Assembly (NCBI GenBank): GCA_965216135.1
Contig: CBDCFL010000021.1
Location: 248,001-312,000 of the forward strand
From: CBDCFL01 sp965216135
GTDB taxonomy: Bacteria; Pseudomonadota; Alphaproteobacteria; Rhodobacterales; Rhodobacteraceae
DNA: 64,000 nt
Direction: 5' to 3'
Under the pieces are notes generated by a model. That model made no database searches, was not told the origin of the DNA, and worked only from the letters and a program-made list of their open reading frames with translations. The position numbers and the translations under genes were made by a program. Positions 45,315 to 54,441 of the stretch are shown here, piece after piece (positions within the stretch are counted from its first letter, which is position 1; each line of letters begins with the position of its first letter).

Positions 45315-46029
45315 TGCGCATTCCGGGCACATCCGCCCGGTGATTCCGATTTAATCCGCCCACCCGTACCGATCTGATCCGCCGGGGATTCCGGGGCATC
45401 CGCCCACCCCTTGATGCGCTGCTGCGAGGTGATCTGTAGCGGGCTACTTTGCCGTTCATTTTGAACGGAAGAGAGCCCAATGAAGAGATTATCGATGCGG
45501 AAGATACGAGAGGCTTTGCGCCTGTCCTTTGAAGGTTTGTCGACGCGCGAGATGGCGCTGAGTTTGGCGATTGGTCGCACAACCCTGCGTGAGTATTTAG
45601 GCCGCGCCCGTGATGCTGGTTTGAGCTGGCCGTTGCCCGATGCGCTGTCGGATGCCGATTTGGAACATGTGCTTTTCCCACGGCGTTCTGCGGACAGTTC
45701 TCAACCGATCCCTCAGCCGGATTGGACCTATGTGCACGCCGAGCTACGGCGCAAAGGGGTGACGCTTTCGCTGTTGTGGCAGGAGTATCGAGAGGTTCAC
45801 ACAGACGGCTATGGCTACAGCCGGTATTGCGAGCTCTATACTCGTTGGGAGGGCAAACTCTCGCCAGTGATGCGGCAGCGACACCCTGCTGGTGAACGCC
45901 TGTTTGTTGATTATGCGGGCCACACCATAGATGTTGCCTGCCCTAAGACGGGCGAGATACGCACGGCCCAAATCTTTGTCGCGGCACTTGGCGCATCGAA
46001 CTACACCTATGTTGAAGCCACTTGGACAC
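45315..46029 (+). mobile_element. IS21-family element, left part only
   Basis: Left end TGCGCATTCCGGGCA, followed by several short direct repeats of the GATTCCG/ATCCGCCCA kind typical of IS21 termini. The istA gene starts at 45480. The element is cut by an IS5-type element at 46030; istB and the right end are missing. Confidence 0.8.
45480..46029 (+). pseudogene. IS21 transposase IstA, N-terminal part
   Basis: About 183 codons: MKRLSMRKIREALRLSFEGL, STREMALSLAIGRTTLREYL (helix-turn-helix), WQEYREVHTDGYGYSRYCEL and GERLFVDYAGHTIDV, where the first catalytic Asp of the integrase core lies. It ends at ASNYTYVEATWTR where the IS5 element begins. Without the rest of the DDE domain and IstB it cannot transpose. 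Confidence 0.85.
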
Positions 46030-47130
46030 GGCGTTGTTGCATGGATCAGACAATAGTCGCAAGCCGCCCTTACCCGTGATACAGGCTATGAGATTTGTTT
46101 GAACACGGGTCGGCCGAGTTCGGTCATTTTGTTGAGAATGGCGACGCCGATTTTGGCCTCCGTTTGCTGATTTTCGAAACAGCGGGCTTTCAGTTTTGGC
46201 CCGATAATAGCCTTCCAGCGCCCCATCTGTGTCTCAATTCTACTGCGCTGATTGTAGCCACTGCCAGATTGCCAGGCCATGCGGCCATGAGTTTGAATTT
46301 TAACAATATGTCGGTCTCGAAGTGAGGGAAAACACTTGGATTGCGGGCTTGGAATGGCGTTCTTCGGTGGAGGAATAATGATTTCAACCGCCTCGCCAAA
46401 TCGTGCCTTAAGCAAGTCACTGGTCGGTGCGCCGTCGTAGGCACCGTCCGCTATAAACCGGGAGACCGGAGTGCCAATCTGATTTAATAGATCAGGCAGC
46501 ACTGTTGGATCGCCAACGTCATCCAGCGTTAAATCCGAACAAACGATATCGCCAGTCACAAGGTTCAGACCAAGGTGAAGTTTACGCCACCGTTTGCGTT
46601 TGGCCTTTACATTATACTTGCTTTGCAGCCACTCACCCTCATCGAAAACCTTCAAACCCGTACTGTCGATGGCCAAGTGGACCGGATCTGTTATTTTGAT
46701 TTTGGGCCTTGCCGGAAGGCTCAGACCACGCCCTCGGCGCGACAGGGTCGAGAAATCAGGAACTGAAATTTCCAGCAGCATCAGCTTTGATATGCTGCGT
46801 ATCAGCCCTTGGGTCTGGCGCAGCGGCAACCTGTAAACCATGCCCAGCGTCAGGCACATCGTGATCGCCAGATCCGAGTATCGCGGCTGGCCGCCGCGTG
46901 ACCTGCGCCGTGCTGCTGCCCAGTGCTTTCGCGCATCCCCTGTGATCCAGACCGTCAAATCACCACGATTTCGCAGGCTTTCATTATACCCGCACCAGTT
47001 CGTCACCCGATATTTCTTCTTCGCAAACTTGTGCCGGCGGGAGGTGTTGAATTTATGCGGCATTAAGCATATCCGTGGTCGTGGCAAAAGCCTATGTTAA
47101 CACTTGACACCCGATCCGTGCAACAACGCC
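46030..47130 (-). mobile_element. IS5-family element
   Basis: Ends GGCGTTGTTGCA (left) and TGCAACAACGCC (right), 1101 bp. It has a complete transposase on the minus strand. The left flank is IS21 and the right flank is chromosomal, with no shared duplication, so this element marks the right border of the IS zone and a rearrangement point. Confidence 0.88.
46086..47063 (-). CDS. IS5-family transposase
   Basis: 325 residues from MPHKFNTSRRHKFAKKKYRV. The DDE domain shows LAIDSTGLKVFDEGEWLQSK, RFIADGAYDGAPT and YNQRSRIETQMGRWKAIIG. An upstream ATG at 47087 would add eight residues without support. The frame is intact. Confidence 0.9.
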   Translation of the reverse strand: MPHKFNTSRRHKFAKKKYRVTNWCGYNESLRNRGDLTVWITGDARKHWAAARRRSRGGQPRYSDLAITMCLTLGMVYRLPLRQTQGLIRSISKLMLLEISVPDFSTLSRRGRGLSLPARPKIKITDPVHLAIDSTGLKVFDEGEWLQSKYNVKAKRKRWRKLHLGLNLVTGDIVCSDLTLDDVGDPTVLPDLLNQIGTPVSRFIADGAYDGAPTSDLLKARFGEAVEIIIPPPKNAIPSPQSKCFPSLRDRHIVKIQTHGRMAWQSGSGYNQRSRIETQMGRWKAIIGPKLKARCFENQQTEAKIGVAILNKMTELGRPVFKQIS

Positions 47131-47192
47131 AATACGACGGAATTTCCGGCGCTCTGCGTTTAGGTTCTGACGCGTATCGAAAGGACCTCGCC

Positions 47193-47789
47193 ATGCTCAT
47201 CCGGATTTCGCCCTATTGGTTGTGGTTTTTACTGTCGATCCCGGCCATCGGGATGCTGGGCGCGACCTTGTCGTCAACTGATCCCGAAGTCTTCAAGTCA
47301 CAGCTGCACCCGTCGGGCGAATTTTCCGCCCGCTTCATGATTATCGCGATGATGGCCTCGCCTTTGGCCCTAGTTTTGCGCGGCTGGCGCGGGCCCAGAT
47401 GGCTGGTCAAGAACCGCCGCTATTTCGGCGTCGCCGCATTTGGTTATGCGTTGCTGCACACGATCTTTTACCTGATCGACCGTGGTTCGGCTGAAACCAT
47501 CGCCGAGCTGCCACGCTTTTACATCTGGACTGGCTGGGCGGCGTTTATCGTATTTATCCCACTGGTCCTGACCTCGATGGACGTCATGCAGCGCAAAATG
47601 GGCCGGCATTGGAAAACCTTTCAGCGTTGGACATACGCGGCCGCGGTGCTGACACTGCTACATTGGGCCGCACTCTACGATTGGGGCGGCGCGATACCCG
47701 CCGCCGTGCACTTCGGACCGTTGGCGGCATTGTCTGCCTATCGGTTGTGGTACTGGTATCTGCGCCCGCGTCCCGCCAGAATGGCTTAA
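47193..47789 (+). CDS. Ferric-reductase-like transmembrane protein (MsrQ/YedZ-like)
   Basis: 198 residues with about six membrane helices. Conserved histidines in YALLHTIFYL and TLLHWAAL sit in helices as expected for haem b ligation; WLVKNRRYFGVAAFGYALL matches the ferric-reductase domain. MsrQ passes electrons to periplasmic MsrP, but no msrP gene is next to it, so the partner is unknown. The start at 47193 follows AAAGGA; an upstream reading to 47094 enters the IS5 terminus. Confidence 0.8.
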   Translation: MLIRISPYWLWFLLSIPAIGMLGATLSSTDPEVFKSQLHPSGEFSARFMIIAMMASPLALVLRGWRGPRWLVKNRRYFGVAAFGYALLHTIFYLIDRGSAETIAELPRFYIWTGWAAFIVFIPLVLTSMDVMQRKMGRHWKTFQRWTYAAAVLTLLHWAALYDWGGAIPAAVHFGPLAALSAYRLWYWYLRPRPARMA

Positions 47790-47805
47790 TGCCCGCAACT
47801 CAGGC

Positions 47806-48009
47806 GGGCAGCGCCCAGCCGCGGGTGGGCGCTGCCGCGGTTGAAGTCTGCACTTTATCGTGCCACCACATCTTGCGCCCGTATGGGTGTGTAACGGTGA
47901 CGTAGCGCCCGCCCGTCGCACCGGAGGTGCGCCACTAAACATTGGCATGCCTCCGGAATGACAGGGAGGTCGGGCGCTGCCCGGCGGCGCTTCGCGCCTT
48001 GTTCCGGGC
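47806..48009. repeat. Large intergenic inverted repeat family, copy R3
   Basis: Third copy: GGGCAGCGCCC (47806-47816), CCGCGGGTGGGCGCTG, CACTTTATCGTGCCACC, ACATCTT, GCGCCCGCCC, then GGTCGGGCGCTGCCC (to 47982) and TTGTTCCGGGC (to 48009). It is about 40 bp longer than R1 because of an insert near 47921-47965 that has its own inverted repeat (CCGGAGG ... CCTCCGG). It lies between the ferric-reductase-like gene and mscS. Confidence 0.7.
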
Positions 48010-48020
48010 TTGTACGCGCC

Positions 48021-48827
48021 CTACCCCTCCCGCCTGATCTCCACATGATGCGGATAGGGGATGGTGATGCCACCGGCATCAAACGCCTCTTTCACTGCCT
48101 TGGTCAGATCGAACTTCAGCGTCCAGATGTCATCGCCCGTGCACCACAGCCGCGCGGTGATATCGACCGAGAAATCGCCCAAACCAGTCACCCGCACCCA
48201 GGGTTCGGGGTCGGCAAACACCCGGTCCTCGGCCGCTGCCACATCAAGAATAATCTGCATCGCGACTTGCGCGTCATCGCCGTAATCAATGCCGAATGTC
48301 AGATCCAGCCGCCGGTCGCCATGGTGCGAGTAATTGGTGATGACCGATCCCCAGGCCTGTCCGTTGGGCACGATGATCTGCACGTTTTGCGGGGTGACCA
48401 GTTCGGTGACAAACAGGTTGATCTCGACAACCGTGCCCGCCGTGCCGCCGATATCCACATATTGGCCCAGCTTGTAGGGGCGAAACAGGATCAGCATGAA
48501 CCCGGCAGCCAGATCGGCCAGCGTGCCCTGCAACGCCAACCCGATGGCCAGCGTCCCCGCGCCCATCACCGCCACCAGCGAGGTCGCCTCGATCCCGTAT
48601 ATCGACAGGATCGCGATCAGCACGACGAACAGGATCAGCCAGCGCACCAGGCTGGCGGCGAACGAGCCGATGGTATTGTCGATGCGGTCGTTGGCCAGCA
48701 CTCTGCGCCTGATCGTGCGGCTGATGATCCCGGCGGCCGTCCAGCCGACGATCAGAACCGCCAGCGCCTTGATCGTCGCCACGAAAAGCGGCGCAAACCC
48801 GCCCAGCTGATCAATGATGTCCTGCAT
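48021..48827 (-). CDS. mscS: Small-conductance mechanosensitive channel, MscS family
   Basis: 268 residues: three N-terminal membrane helices, the pore helix block VAVMGAGTLAIGLALQGTLA then DLAAGFMLILFRPYKLGQYV, and a C-terminal cytoplasmic cage. It opens on membrane tension to release solutes after osmotic downshift. Its neighbour upstream on the same strand is mscL, with a strong terminator between them, so it probably has its own promoter. The start at 48827 is standard for the family. Confidence 0.93.
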   Translation of the reverse strand: MQDIIDQLGGFAPLFVATIKALAVLIVGWTAAGIISRTIRRRVLANDRIDNTIGSFAASLVRWLILFVVLIAILSIYGIEATSLVAVMGAGTLAIGLALQGTLADLAAGFMLILFRPYKLGQYVDIGGTAGTVVEINLFVTELVTPQNVQIIVPNGQAWGSVITNYSHHGDRRLDLTFGIDYGDDAQVAMQIILDVAAAEDRVFADPEPWVRVTGLGDFSVDITARLWCTGDDIWTLKFDLTKAVKEAFDAGGITIPYPHHVEIRREG

Positions 48828-48867
48828 ATGCCCCTCGCGCCTGCCTGGCTGACCGGCCCAAATGAAA

Positions 48868-48898
48868 ACGGGCCCGCGTTTGATTAATGCGGGCCCGT
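48868..48898 (-). terminator. Rho-independent terminator of mscL
   Basis: ACGGGCCCGC (48868-48877) and GCGGGCCCGT (48889-48898) form a perfect 10-bp stem with an 11-base AT-rich loop. On the minus strand it is followed by TTTTCATTT. It lies 20 bp after the mscL stop. Confidence 0.85.
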
Positions 48899-48917
48899 CA
48901 ACACGGAATGCAACAGC

Positions 48918-49346
48918 TTACTTTTTCAAACCGTCACGAATTTCGATCAGTACATCCAGCTCGCTGGGTCCGGCAGGCGCCGCAGGCGCTTCCTCTTCTT
49001 TTGTTTCTGCAGCGTCTTTCACCTTGTTGACGTAGCGCACCAGCATGAAAACCACGAAGGCGATGATCAGAAAGTTGATGATCGCCATGATGAAGGCACC
49101 ATAGGCAAACACTGCCGCCCCGGTCTCGCGCGCCGCATCCAGCGATGCGCTCGCAGCAACCTCACCGCTTAGCACGGCGTAATTGTTACTGAAATCAACC
49201 CCGCCCAGAACCAGCCCGATGATCGGGTTAATCAGATCGCCGACCAAAGACGTGACAATCGCGGTAAACGCCGCGCCGATAATGATACCAACGGCCATGT
49301 CCATGACATTGCCTTTGGCGATGAAGTCCTTGAATTCGCTTAACAT
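48918..49346 (-). CDS. mscL: Large-conductance mechanosensitive channel MscL
   Basis: 142 residues. MLSEFKDFIAKGNVMDMAVG then IIIGAAFTAIVTSLVGDLIN is the N-terminal helix and pore-forming TM1; TM2 is AFIMAIINFLIIAFVVFMLV; an acidic Ala/Pro-rich linker and the C-terminal bundle (ELDVLIEIRDGLKK) follow. It releases cytoplasmic solutes at near-lytic tension. Followed by a clear terminator. Confidence 0.95.
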   Translation of the reverse strand: MLSEFKDFIAKGNVMDMAVGIIIGAAFTAIVTSLVGDLINPIIGLVLGGVDFSNNYAVLSGEVAASASLDAARETGAAVFAYGAFIMAIINFLIIAFVVFMLVRYVNKVKDAAETKEEEAPAAPAGPSELDVLIEIRDGLKK

Positions 49347-49488
49347 ATTCCCCTCACTGTCTGCTGTTACAAGCCCGCGCGTTCGTTGCGCGCGCGCTCG
49401 CCTATCACAAATGACTGCTGATCCGGGAACAATTCATGGGGAATTTCCCGGCCTGTGTCCCCCCTGAAACACCGGCCGGTTTGGCCGC

Positions 49489-49941
49489 TTAACGATCCGG
49501 CAATGCGCCTTTCAGCACATAGCGCAGTATCTCCACCACCTGGCGCGGTTCTGTGGCCACCGCCAGCGCCGCGGCGTCCACTTCTTTCAACGGGTGTTGG
49601 TGTTCTGCCCCGTGCAACACGATCAAAGACTTGCCCAGCGCCGCCGCGAAACCCGCATCAAACGCCGCATTCCACTGTTTGTATTTCTCGCCAAACCGCA
49701 CCACGACGACGTCGGCATCGGCAATCCCCTTGCGGATGCGGATCGCGTTGATCTGCGCGCCCTTGCGGTCGTGCCAGAACTTGTCTGACTCAGCGCCCAA
49801 AATCGCCACCCCGCAATCGTCCGACGCGGCGTGGTCGGTCACCGGTCCGCTGAATTCCACGTCGAGACCCGCCGCGCCGTCAATAATCTGCTCGCGCCAG
49901 TCGGTGTGAATTTCGCCGGATAGGTAAACTTGCAACGTCAT
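49489..49941 (-). CDS. YtoQ-family protein
   Basis: 150 residues. It has the nucleoside-deoxyribosyltransferase-like fold features of YtoQ: VYLSGEIHTDWREQI at the start, AILGAESDKFWHDRKGAQIN in the middle and NAAFDAGFAAALGKSLIVLH. No biochemical role is established for the family. It is a separate unit between mscL and a small monooxygenase-like gene. Confidence 0.82.
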   Translation of the reverse strand: MTLQVYLSGEIHTDWREQIIDGAAGLDVEFSGPVTDHAASDDCGVAILGAESDKFWHDRKGAQINAIRIRKGIADADVVVVRFGEKYKQWNAAFDAGFAAALGKSLIVLHGAEHQHPLKEVDAAALAVATEPRQVVEILRYVLKGALPDR

Positions 49942-50051
49942 CGTGTCCCCGTCTTCTCTTCAAAAAACTCTCCCGCCGGAGGCGCGATATTTCGCAGAAA
50001 AAACGCCGGAACCCAAGGCCCCGGCGCAGTAATCATTCGATTTTGTTGCGC

Positions 50052-50321
50052 TCAATTCGCGTTCAGAAAAGAGATTTGCGGCGGACCGGCGACACCGGCG
50101 TTGTGCATGGCAGATTTCAACTGGTCGCTGCCGGCGTATTGGCGTGCATTTTCCAGGCTGTCCCATTCGAAAAGTGCCGTGACAGTGTTGGGGTCCGCGG
50201 CATCGCGATAGATCGTGAACGACTTTTCGCCCGCCTCGTCGCGCATCGGTTTGACATCGTCAAATACGGTTTTCCAAGCGTCGAAGTTTTCAACTTTGTG
50301 CGTAACCAACATGTATGACAT
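50052..50321 (-). CDS. Small dimeric alpha/beta-barrel (ABM-like) protein
   Basis: 89 residues: MSYMLVTHKVENFDAWKTVF then DDVKPMRDEAGEKSFTIYRD and TVTALFEWDSLENARQYAGS. The layout matches ferredoxin-like proteins of the antibiotic-biosynthesis-monooxygenase type. The substrate is unknown. The start follows GAGGAA. It is divergent from a decayed LysR gene, which may once have regulated it. Confidence 0.7.
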   Translation of the reverse strand: MSYMLVTHKVENFDAWKTVFDDVKPMRDEAGEKSFTIYRDAADPNTVTALFEWDSLENARQYAGSDQLKSAMHNAGVAGPPQISFLNAN

Positions 50322-50456
50322 CTGTTTATTCCTCTCGGTTGCTTCGGTCCGCCCAGGCTTTGCTGGATCATGCGGTAAGCCCAGATTGCGCGCAAATGTG
50401 CGGCGCGGGTAGATGTCCACTTGCGGAATCGTTCTGCATTATCGCAGAATACCCGC

Positions 50457-51364
50457 ATGTATGAATGGAGCGATATACGCCTGTTTCTCGCGGTCGTCCG
50501 CGCGGGTTCGACTCTGGGCGCGGCCAAGTCGCTGGGAGTCAACCAGACCACCGTCAGTCGCCGTATGCAGATGCTCGAGCATCAATTGGGCCTGACGCTG
50601 TTTGACCGGCAGACGCGCGGCTATCGGCTGACAGAAAATGGCGAGGCCCTGATAAGGTCGGCGCAAGCCGTGAGAAGTGCCGCGGAACATTTCGAATCTA
50701 CGGCCGGGCGCCTCGCACGCACCATCTCGGGCGTCGTGCGGGTGACCGCGTCGGAAAGCGTGGCCAATTTGATTGTCATTCCGATCGCCGCAGAGTTTTG
50801 CGCATTGCACCCCAACGCGCGGGTCGAACAAGTGGCCGCTGACGCGCGGCTCGATATTGTCCACGGCGAGGCCGACCTGGCGTTCCGGGTTGATGCGCCC
50901 CCGTCCGAACCCAGCTTGGTTGCGCAGCGGCTGCCCGACCTGGCCTGGAGCGTCTATTGCGGCGAGAATTATGCCAAAAATCACAAGCCGCCGCCCGCGC
51001 CGACCAGATAGCTGACCACGACGTGATCGGCTACGAAGGCAAGATCCAGGACACCGACGGTTACCATTGGTTTATCGGGCTCGCTGACGGGGCCCGCATC
51101 ACCAGCCGGTCCAACACCGTTCCCAACATGACGGCAGTATTGCGCTCTGGTCTTGGTATCGGTGCGCTGCCCTGTTTTGTGGGCGACACCCAGCCGGACC
51201 TGAAACGCTGCTTTGACCCGCCGCCGCAAATGGCGGCAGAGTTCTGGCTGCTGACATCGCGAGAGGCGCGAAATTCACCGCAGGTGCGCGCCTTCATCGA
51301 CTTCGCGGTGCCCAGAATCGTGGCCCAAAAACATATGTTTGCCGGTCAATCCGCGGCCAAATAG
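50457..51364 (+). pseudogene. LysR-family regulator with frameshift
   Basis: The first frame (50457-51011) has the LysR helix-turn-helix (IRLFLAVVRAGSTLGAAKSL, NQTTVSRRMQMLEHQLG) and part of the effector domain. In GCCGCCGCCCGCGCCGAC near 50990-51003 the frame breaks; the second frame continues ADQIADHDVIGYEGKIQDTD then GYHWFIGLADG to the end at 51364. One base lost or gained in the GC-rich run explains it. The tail overlaps the convergent isomerase gene by 19 bp. A sequencing indel cannot be excluded. Confidence 0.8.
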
Positions 51365-51942
51365 TGATCCAGCTCGTCCAGCCGGTCCTGCCCCCAGAAC
51401 CGCGCGCCGTCCCCCACGACATAAAACGGTGCCCCAAAAACCCCGGCGCTGACCGCATCTTCGAGGTTGCGGCCATAGACTTCCGCCCCGCTCAATAGCC
51501 CGCTGTCGGCCAGGCCGGGATCAAACCCTGCCGCGCTGAGACACGCCTTGATTACCTCGTCGTCGGCAACGTTTTTTTCCTCCGCCCAGCAGGCGCGCAG
51601 GATCGAATGGACCAGCACGCCCATATCTCCGCCGCCTGCGCTTTGTGCCGCGATAATCGCATAGGACGAAGGCGCCGGGTTAGTGGGAAAGAACATCGGC
51701 TTGGGGTTGACCGCCAGGCCATTGGCCACCGCCTGGCGCTCGATCTCGATCAGCCGGTATTCCTGGCGCGCTGGATGGCGTTCTGCCGTGGCCACGCCAC
51801 CGGTGCGCGAAAAAAGCGCCGATAGATCCAACGGCTTGTAGCTGATCGCCACGCCGTGCCGCGTCGCGATCTCCTCCAGCCGCGTCCCGGCCAGGTAGGT
51901 AAAGGGCGAAATCGTGGCAAAATAATAATCGATCCGCGCCAT
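51346..51942 (-). CDS. 2-hydroxychromene-2-carboxylate isomerase-like (DsbA-fold) protein
   Basis: 198 residues of the kappa-GST/HCCA isomerase family: MARIDYYFATISPFTYLAGT, KPLDLSALFSRTGG, LLSGAEVYGRNLEDAVSAGV then FGAPFYVVGDGARFWGQDRL. A serine in the TISPF motif replaces the DsbA cysteine, as usual in this family. It uses glutathione as cofactor in known cases. Start behind GGGAGG. The substrate is not predictable; it may be a general aromatic or detoxification enzyme. Confidence 0.82.
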   Translation of the reverse strand: MARIDYYFATISPFTYLAGTRLEEIATRHGVAISYKPLDLSALFSRTGGVATAERHPARQEYRLIEIERQAVANGLAVNPKPMFFPTNPAPSSYAIIAAQSAGGGDMGVLVHSILRACWAEEKNVADDEVIKACLSAAGFDPGLADSGLLSGAEVYGRNLEDAVSAGVFGAPFYVVGDGARFWGQDRLDELDHYLAAD

Positions 51943-52041
51943 TTGCGCCGCCTCCCGTTCAACCTGTTTGCAAGACCGTAGCGGGGTGATAAGCGGTGTC
52001 AACGCCACACAGCCGCCGCCAATATGAGTCGACCAGCTGCC

Positions 52042-53073
52042 ATGTCCACCATCACCGAACCGAAAATTATCTCCGGCAATGCCAACCGCGCACTTGCCAA
52101 GGCCATCGCCCGGCGGATGTCGATGCACCGCGGTGTTGTGGTCGATCTGGTCGACGCACGGGTGGAGCGCTTTAACGATGGTGAGATATTCGTCGAAGTG
52201 TTCGAAAATGTGCGCGGCGAAGATATGTTTATCCTGCAGCCCACATCAAATCCGGCCAATGACAATCTGATGGAGCTTCTGGTCATCGCCGACGCTCTGC
52301 GCCGGTCCTCAGCGGCGCGGATCACCGCGGTCATCCCCTATTTCGGCTATGCGCGCCAGGACCGCCGGACCAAGGCGCGCACCCCGATCACCGCCAAACT
52401 GGTCGCCAATATGATCGTCGAGGCGGGAATCGAGCGGGTTCTGACGCTCGATCTGCATGCCACCCAGATTCAAGGATTTTTCGACATTCCGGTCGATAAC
52501 CTATTCGGCTCACCACTTTTCGCGTTGGATATTCTCCACCATTTCGAAGGCGGCATGGACAAGATCATGGTGGTCTCGCCCGACGTGGGCGGCGTGGCGC
52601 GCGCCCGCGATCTGGCCAAGCGGATCGGCGCACCGCTGTCGATTGTGGACAAACGCCGTGGCGAGCCCGGCAAGGTAGCTGAGATGACGGTGATCGGCGA
52701 CGTTAAGGATTGCAAATGTATCATCGTCGACGACCTTGTCGACACCGCCGGAACCCTGTGCAAGGCCGCCGAAGTGCTGATGGAAAATGGCGCCAATGAG
52801 GTGCATTCCTATATCACCCATGGCGTGCTATCGGGCCCGGCGGTCGAACGGATCACCGCATCGGTCATGAAAAGCCTGGTGATCACCGACACCATCCAGC
52901 CCAGCGATACGGTGAAATATGCCAAGAACATCCGCGTGGTCCCGACCGCGCCGATGTTTACCCAGGCCATCCTGAACACCTGGAACGGCACCTCGGTTTC
53001 GTCCCTGTTCGACCACAAAATGCTCGCGCCGATCTACGACGGCACCTACAGCCAGGGCGCGCTGGCGCTTTAG
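52042..53073 (+). CDS. prs: Ribose-phosphate pyrophosphokinase (PRPP synthase)
   Basis: 343 residues. It makes PRPP, the substrate of PurF and of other nucleotide, His and Trp pathways. Clear motifs: RFNDGEIFVEVFENVRGEDM, YFGYARQDRRTKARTPITA (ATP/ribose-5-P), TLDLHATQIQGFFDIPVDNL and the PRPP loop IIVDDLVDTAGTL. The start MSTITEPKIISGNANRALA is like relatives; ATG at 52024 would add six residues. Confidence 0.94.
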   Translation: MSTITEPKIISGNANRALAKAIARRMSMHRGVVVDLVDARVERFNDGEIFVEVFENVRGEDMFILQPTSNPANDNLMELLVIADALRRSSAARITAVIPYFGYARQDRRTKARTPITAKLVANMIVEAGIERVLTLDLHATQIQGFFDIPVDNLFGSPLFALDILHHFEGGMDKIMVVSPDVGGVARARDLAKRIGAPLSIVDKRRGEPGKVAEMTVIGDVKDCKCIIVDDLVDTAGTLCKAAEVLMENGANEVHSYITHGVLSGPAVERITASVMKSLVITDTIQPSDTVKYAKNIRVVPTAPMFTQAILNTWNGTSVSSLFDHKMLAPIYDGTYSQGALAL

Positions 53074-53269
53074 TGGTTGCAGCTTAGCGCAAACCGACAC
53101 CCTATTCATTTTGCCGAAAATATCCCGGGGAGTGTGAGGGGCAGCGCCCCTCATTTTCACGCAACCCTATGTCATCGCTTCTGACGACAAGATGCTGGAG
53201 CCGGTCCAAGTCGGCCTGTATAACCCCGAAACAACCGTCGATTTACCCGCACCAAAGGGGCCCCCAAAC

Positions 53270-53905
53270 GTGTACCAACCAGCGCTTTTTCGTGAAGACC
53301 GGATCGACGTGATGCATGATCTGATGCGCGCGCATCCGTTTGCATTGCTGGTTTCCTGCATTTCGGGCAGCCCGACGGCGGATCATTTGCCGCTGGTTGT
53401 GCACGCTGATCTATCCGCCAAAGGCACAATCCGGGGCCACATCGCCAAGGCCAACCCGCTGTGGGCCAACCGGTCCAAATTGTCCGCAGCGATGGCGGTA
53501 TTTCAGGGCCCGCAGGCCTATGTGATACCGTCGTGGTATCCCTCGAAAAAGCAGCATGGCAAGGCCGTGCCGACCTGGAACTACGCCGTGGTCCACGCGC
53601 GCGGTGATCTTCGTTTTGTGGATGACGCTGACTGGCTGATGGCACATCTCGCCCGTCTGACCGATAGCCAGGAAAGCAGCCGACCGACGCCCTGGCATGT
53701 CACCGACGCCCCTAAAGATTTCATCGCCCGCCAATTGTCTGCAATTGTCGGTCTCGAGTTGACCATTGGAAGTCTTGAGGGAACCTGGAAAGTCAGCCAA
53801 AACCGCGATGCGCAGGACCGAGCCGGTGTTCAGCGTGGGCTCTTGACTGAAAATACCCAAGCTGCAACGGCCATTTCGGATCTGATCAAAAGTACGCAGA
53901 GCTAG
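53270..53905 (+). CDS. PaiB-like FMN-binding (negative transcriptional regulator family) protein
   Basis: 211 residues starting with GTG behind AAGGGG: YQPALFREDRIDVMHDLMRA then HPFALLV, and GHIAKANPLWANRSKLSAAM, WYPSKKQHGKAVPTWNYAVV and the C-terminal LEGTWKVSQNRDAQDRAGV. These are the conserved blocks of the PaiB family, a split-barrel flavin-binding fold. It was first linked to regulation in Bacillus; its role in alphaproteobacteria is unclear. Monocistronic. Confidence 0.85.
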   Translation: MYQPALFREDRIDVMHDLMRAHPFALLVSCISGSPTADHLPLVVHADLSAKGTIRGHIAKANPLWANRSKLSAAMAVFQGPQAYVIPSWYPSKKQHGKAVPTWNYAVVHARGDLRFVDDADWLMAHLARLTDSQESSRPTPWHVTDAPKDFIARQLSAIVGLELTIGSLEGTWKVSQNRDAQDRAGVQRGLLTENTQAATAISDLIKSTQS

Positions 53906-54019
53906 CACACCACACGCTTAATCTCAATCAATTCTGATGCTCTGTATGTTTGATTTGGTGCGTAATTTAGCCCCAAAATCTTTTCGGGATGCGCTCCAAA
54001 CGATTCAGCCCTCGCCGAC

Positions 54020-54427
54020 CTAGGCGCTCAGCCCCAGCACCAGCGCCACCGCCGCCAGATCGGCAACGCGCTTGTTCAGCAAGTCGGTCTCGCGCGGATC
54101 GCTGGCCTCCTCCACAGCCGCCTTGGCCGCTACCATCAGCCGGTCCACTATATCCTGATTGACCTCGTCGCGCGGCAGCGCTTCTTCGGCCAGAACCGAG
54201 GCACCGGTCGCGGTGATCTCGGCAAATCCGCCGGTTACCAGAAATTCCTGCGGCTGACCGCCGATCACTGCGCGCAGCAGGCCGGGGCGCAATGTGGTGA
54301 TCGTCGGCGTGTGGCCTGCCATGGCCACCATATCGCCCTCGTCGCCGGGGATCAGCACCTCGGACGCCTCGCCCGAGGCCAGACGGCGTTCCGGCGATAC
54401 CAGATCGAATTGCATCATATCGGCCAT
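54020..54427 (-). CDS. atpC: F1F0 ATP synthase epsilon subunit
   Basis: 135 residues. The N-terminal beta-sandwich MADMMQFDLVSPERRLASGE, with GDEGDMVAMAGHTPTITTLR and LVTGGFAEITATGASVLAEE, is standard; a shortened helical C-terminus follows, without the long inhibitory helix pair of enterobacteria. It is the last gene of the minus-strand operon, 14 bp after atpD. Confidence 0.94.
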   Translation of the reverse strand: MADMMQFDLVSPERRLASGEASEVLIPGDEGDMVAMAGHTPTITTLRPGLLRAVIGGQPQEFLVTGGFAEITATGASVLAEEALPRDEVNQDIVDRLMVAAKAAVEEASDPRETDLLNKRVADLAAVALVLGLSA

Positions 54428-54441
54428 GCGCTGCCCCTGTC

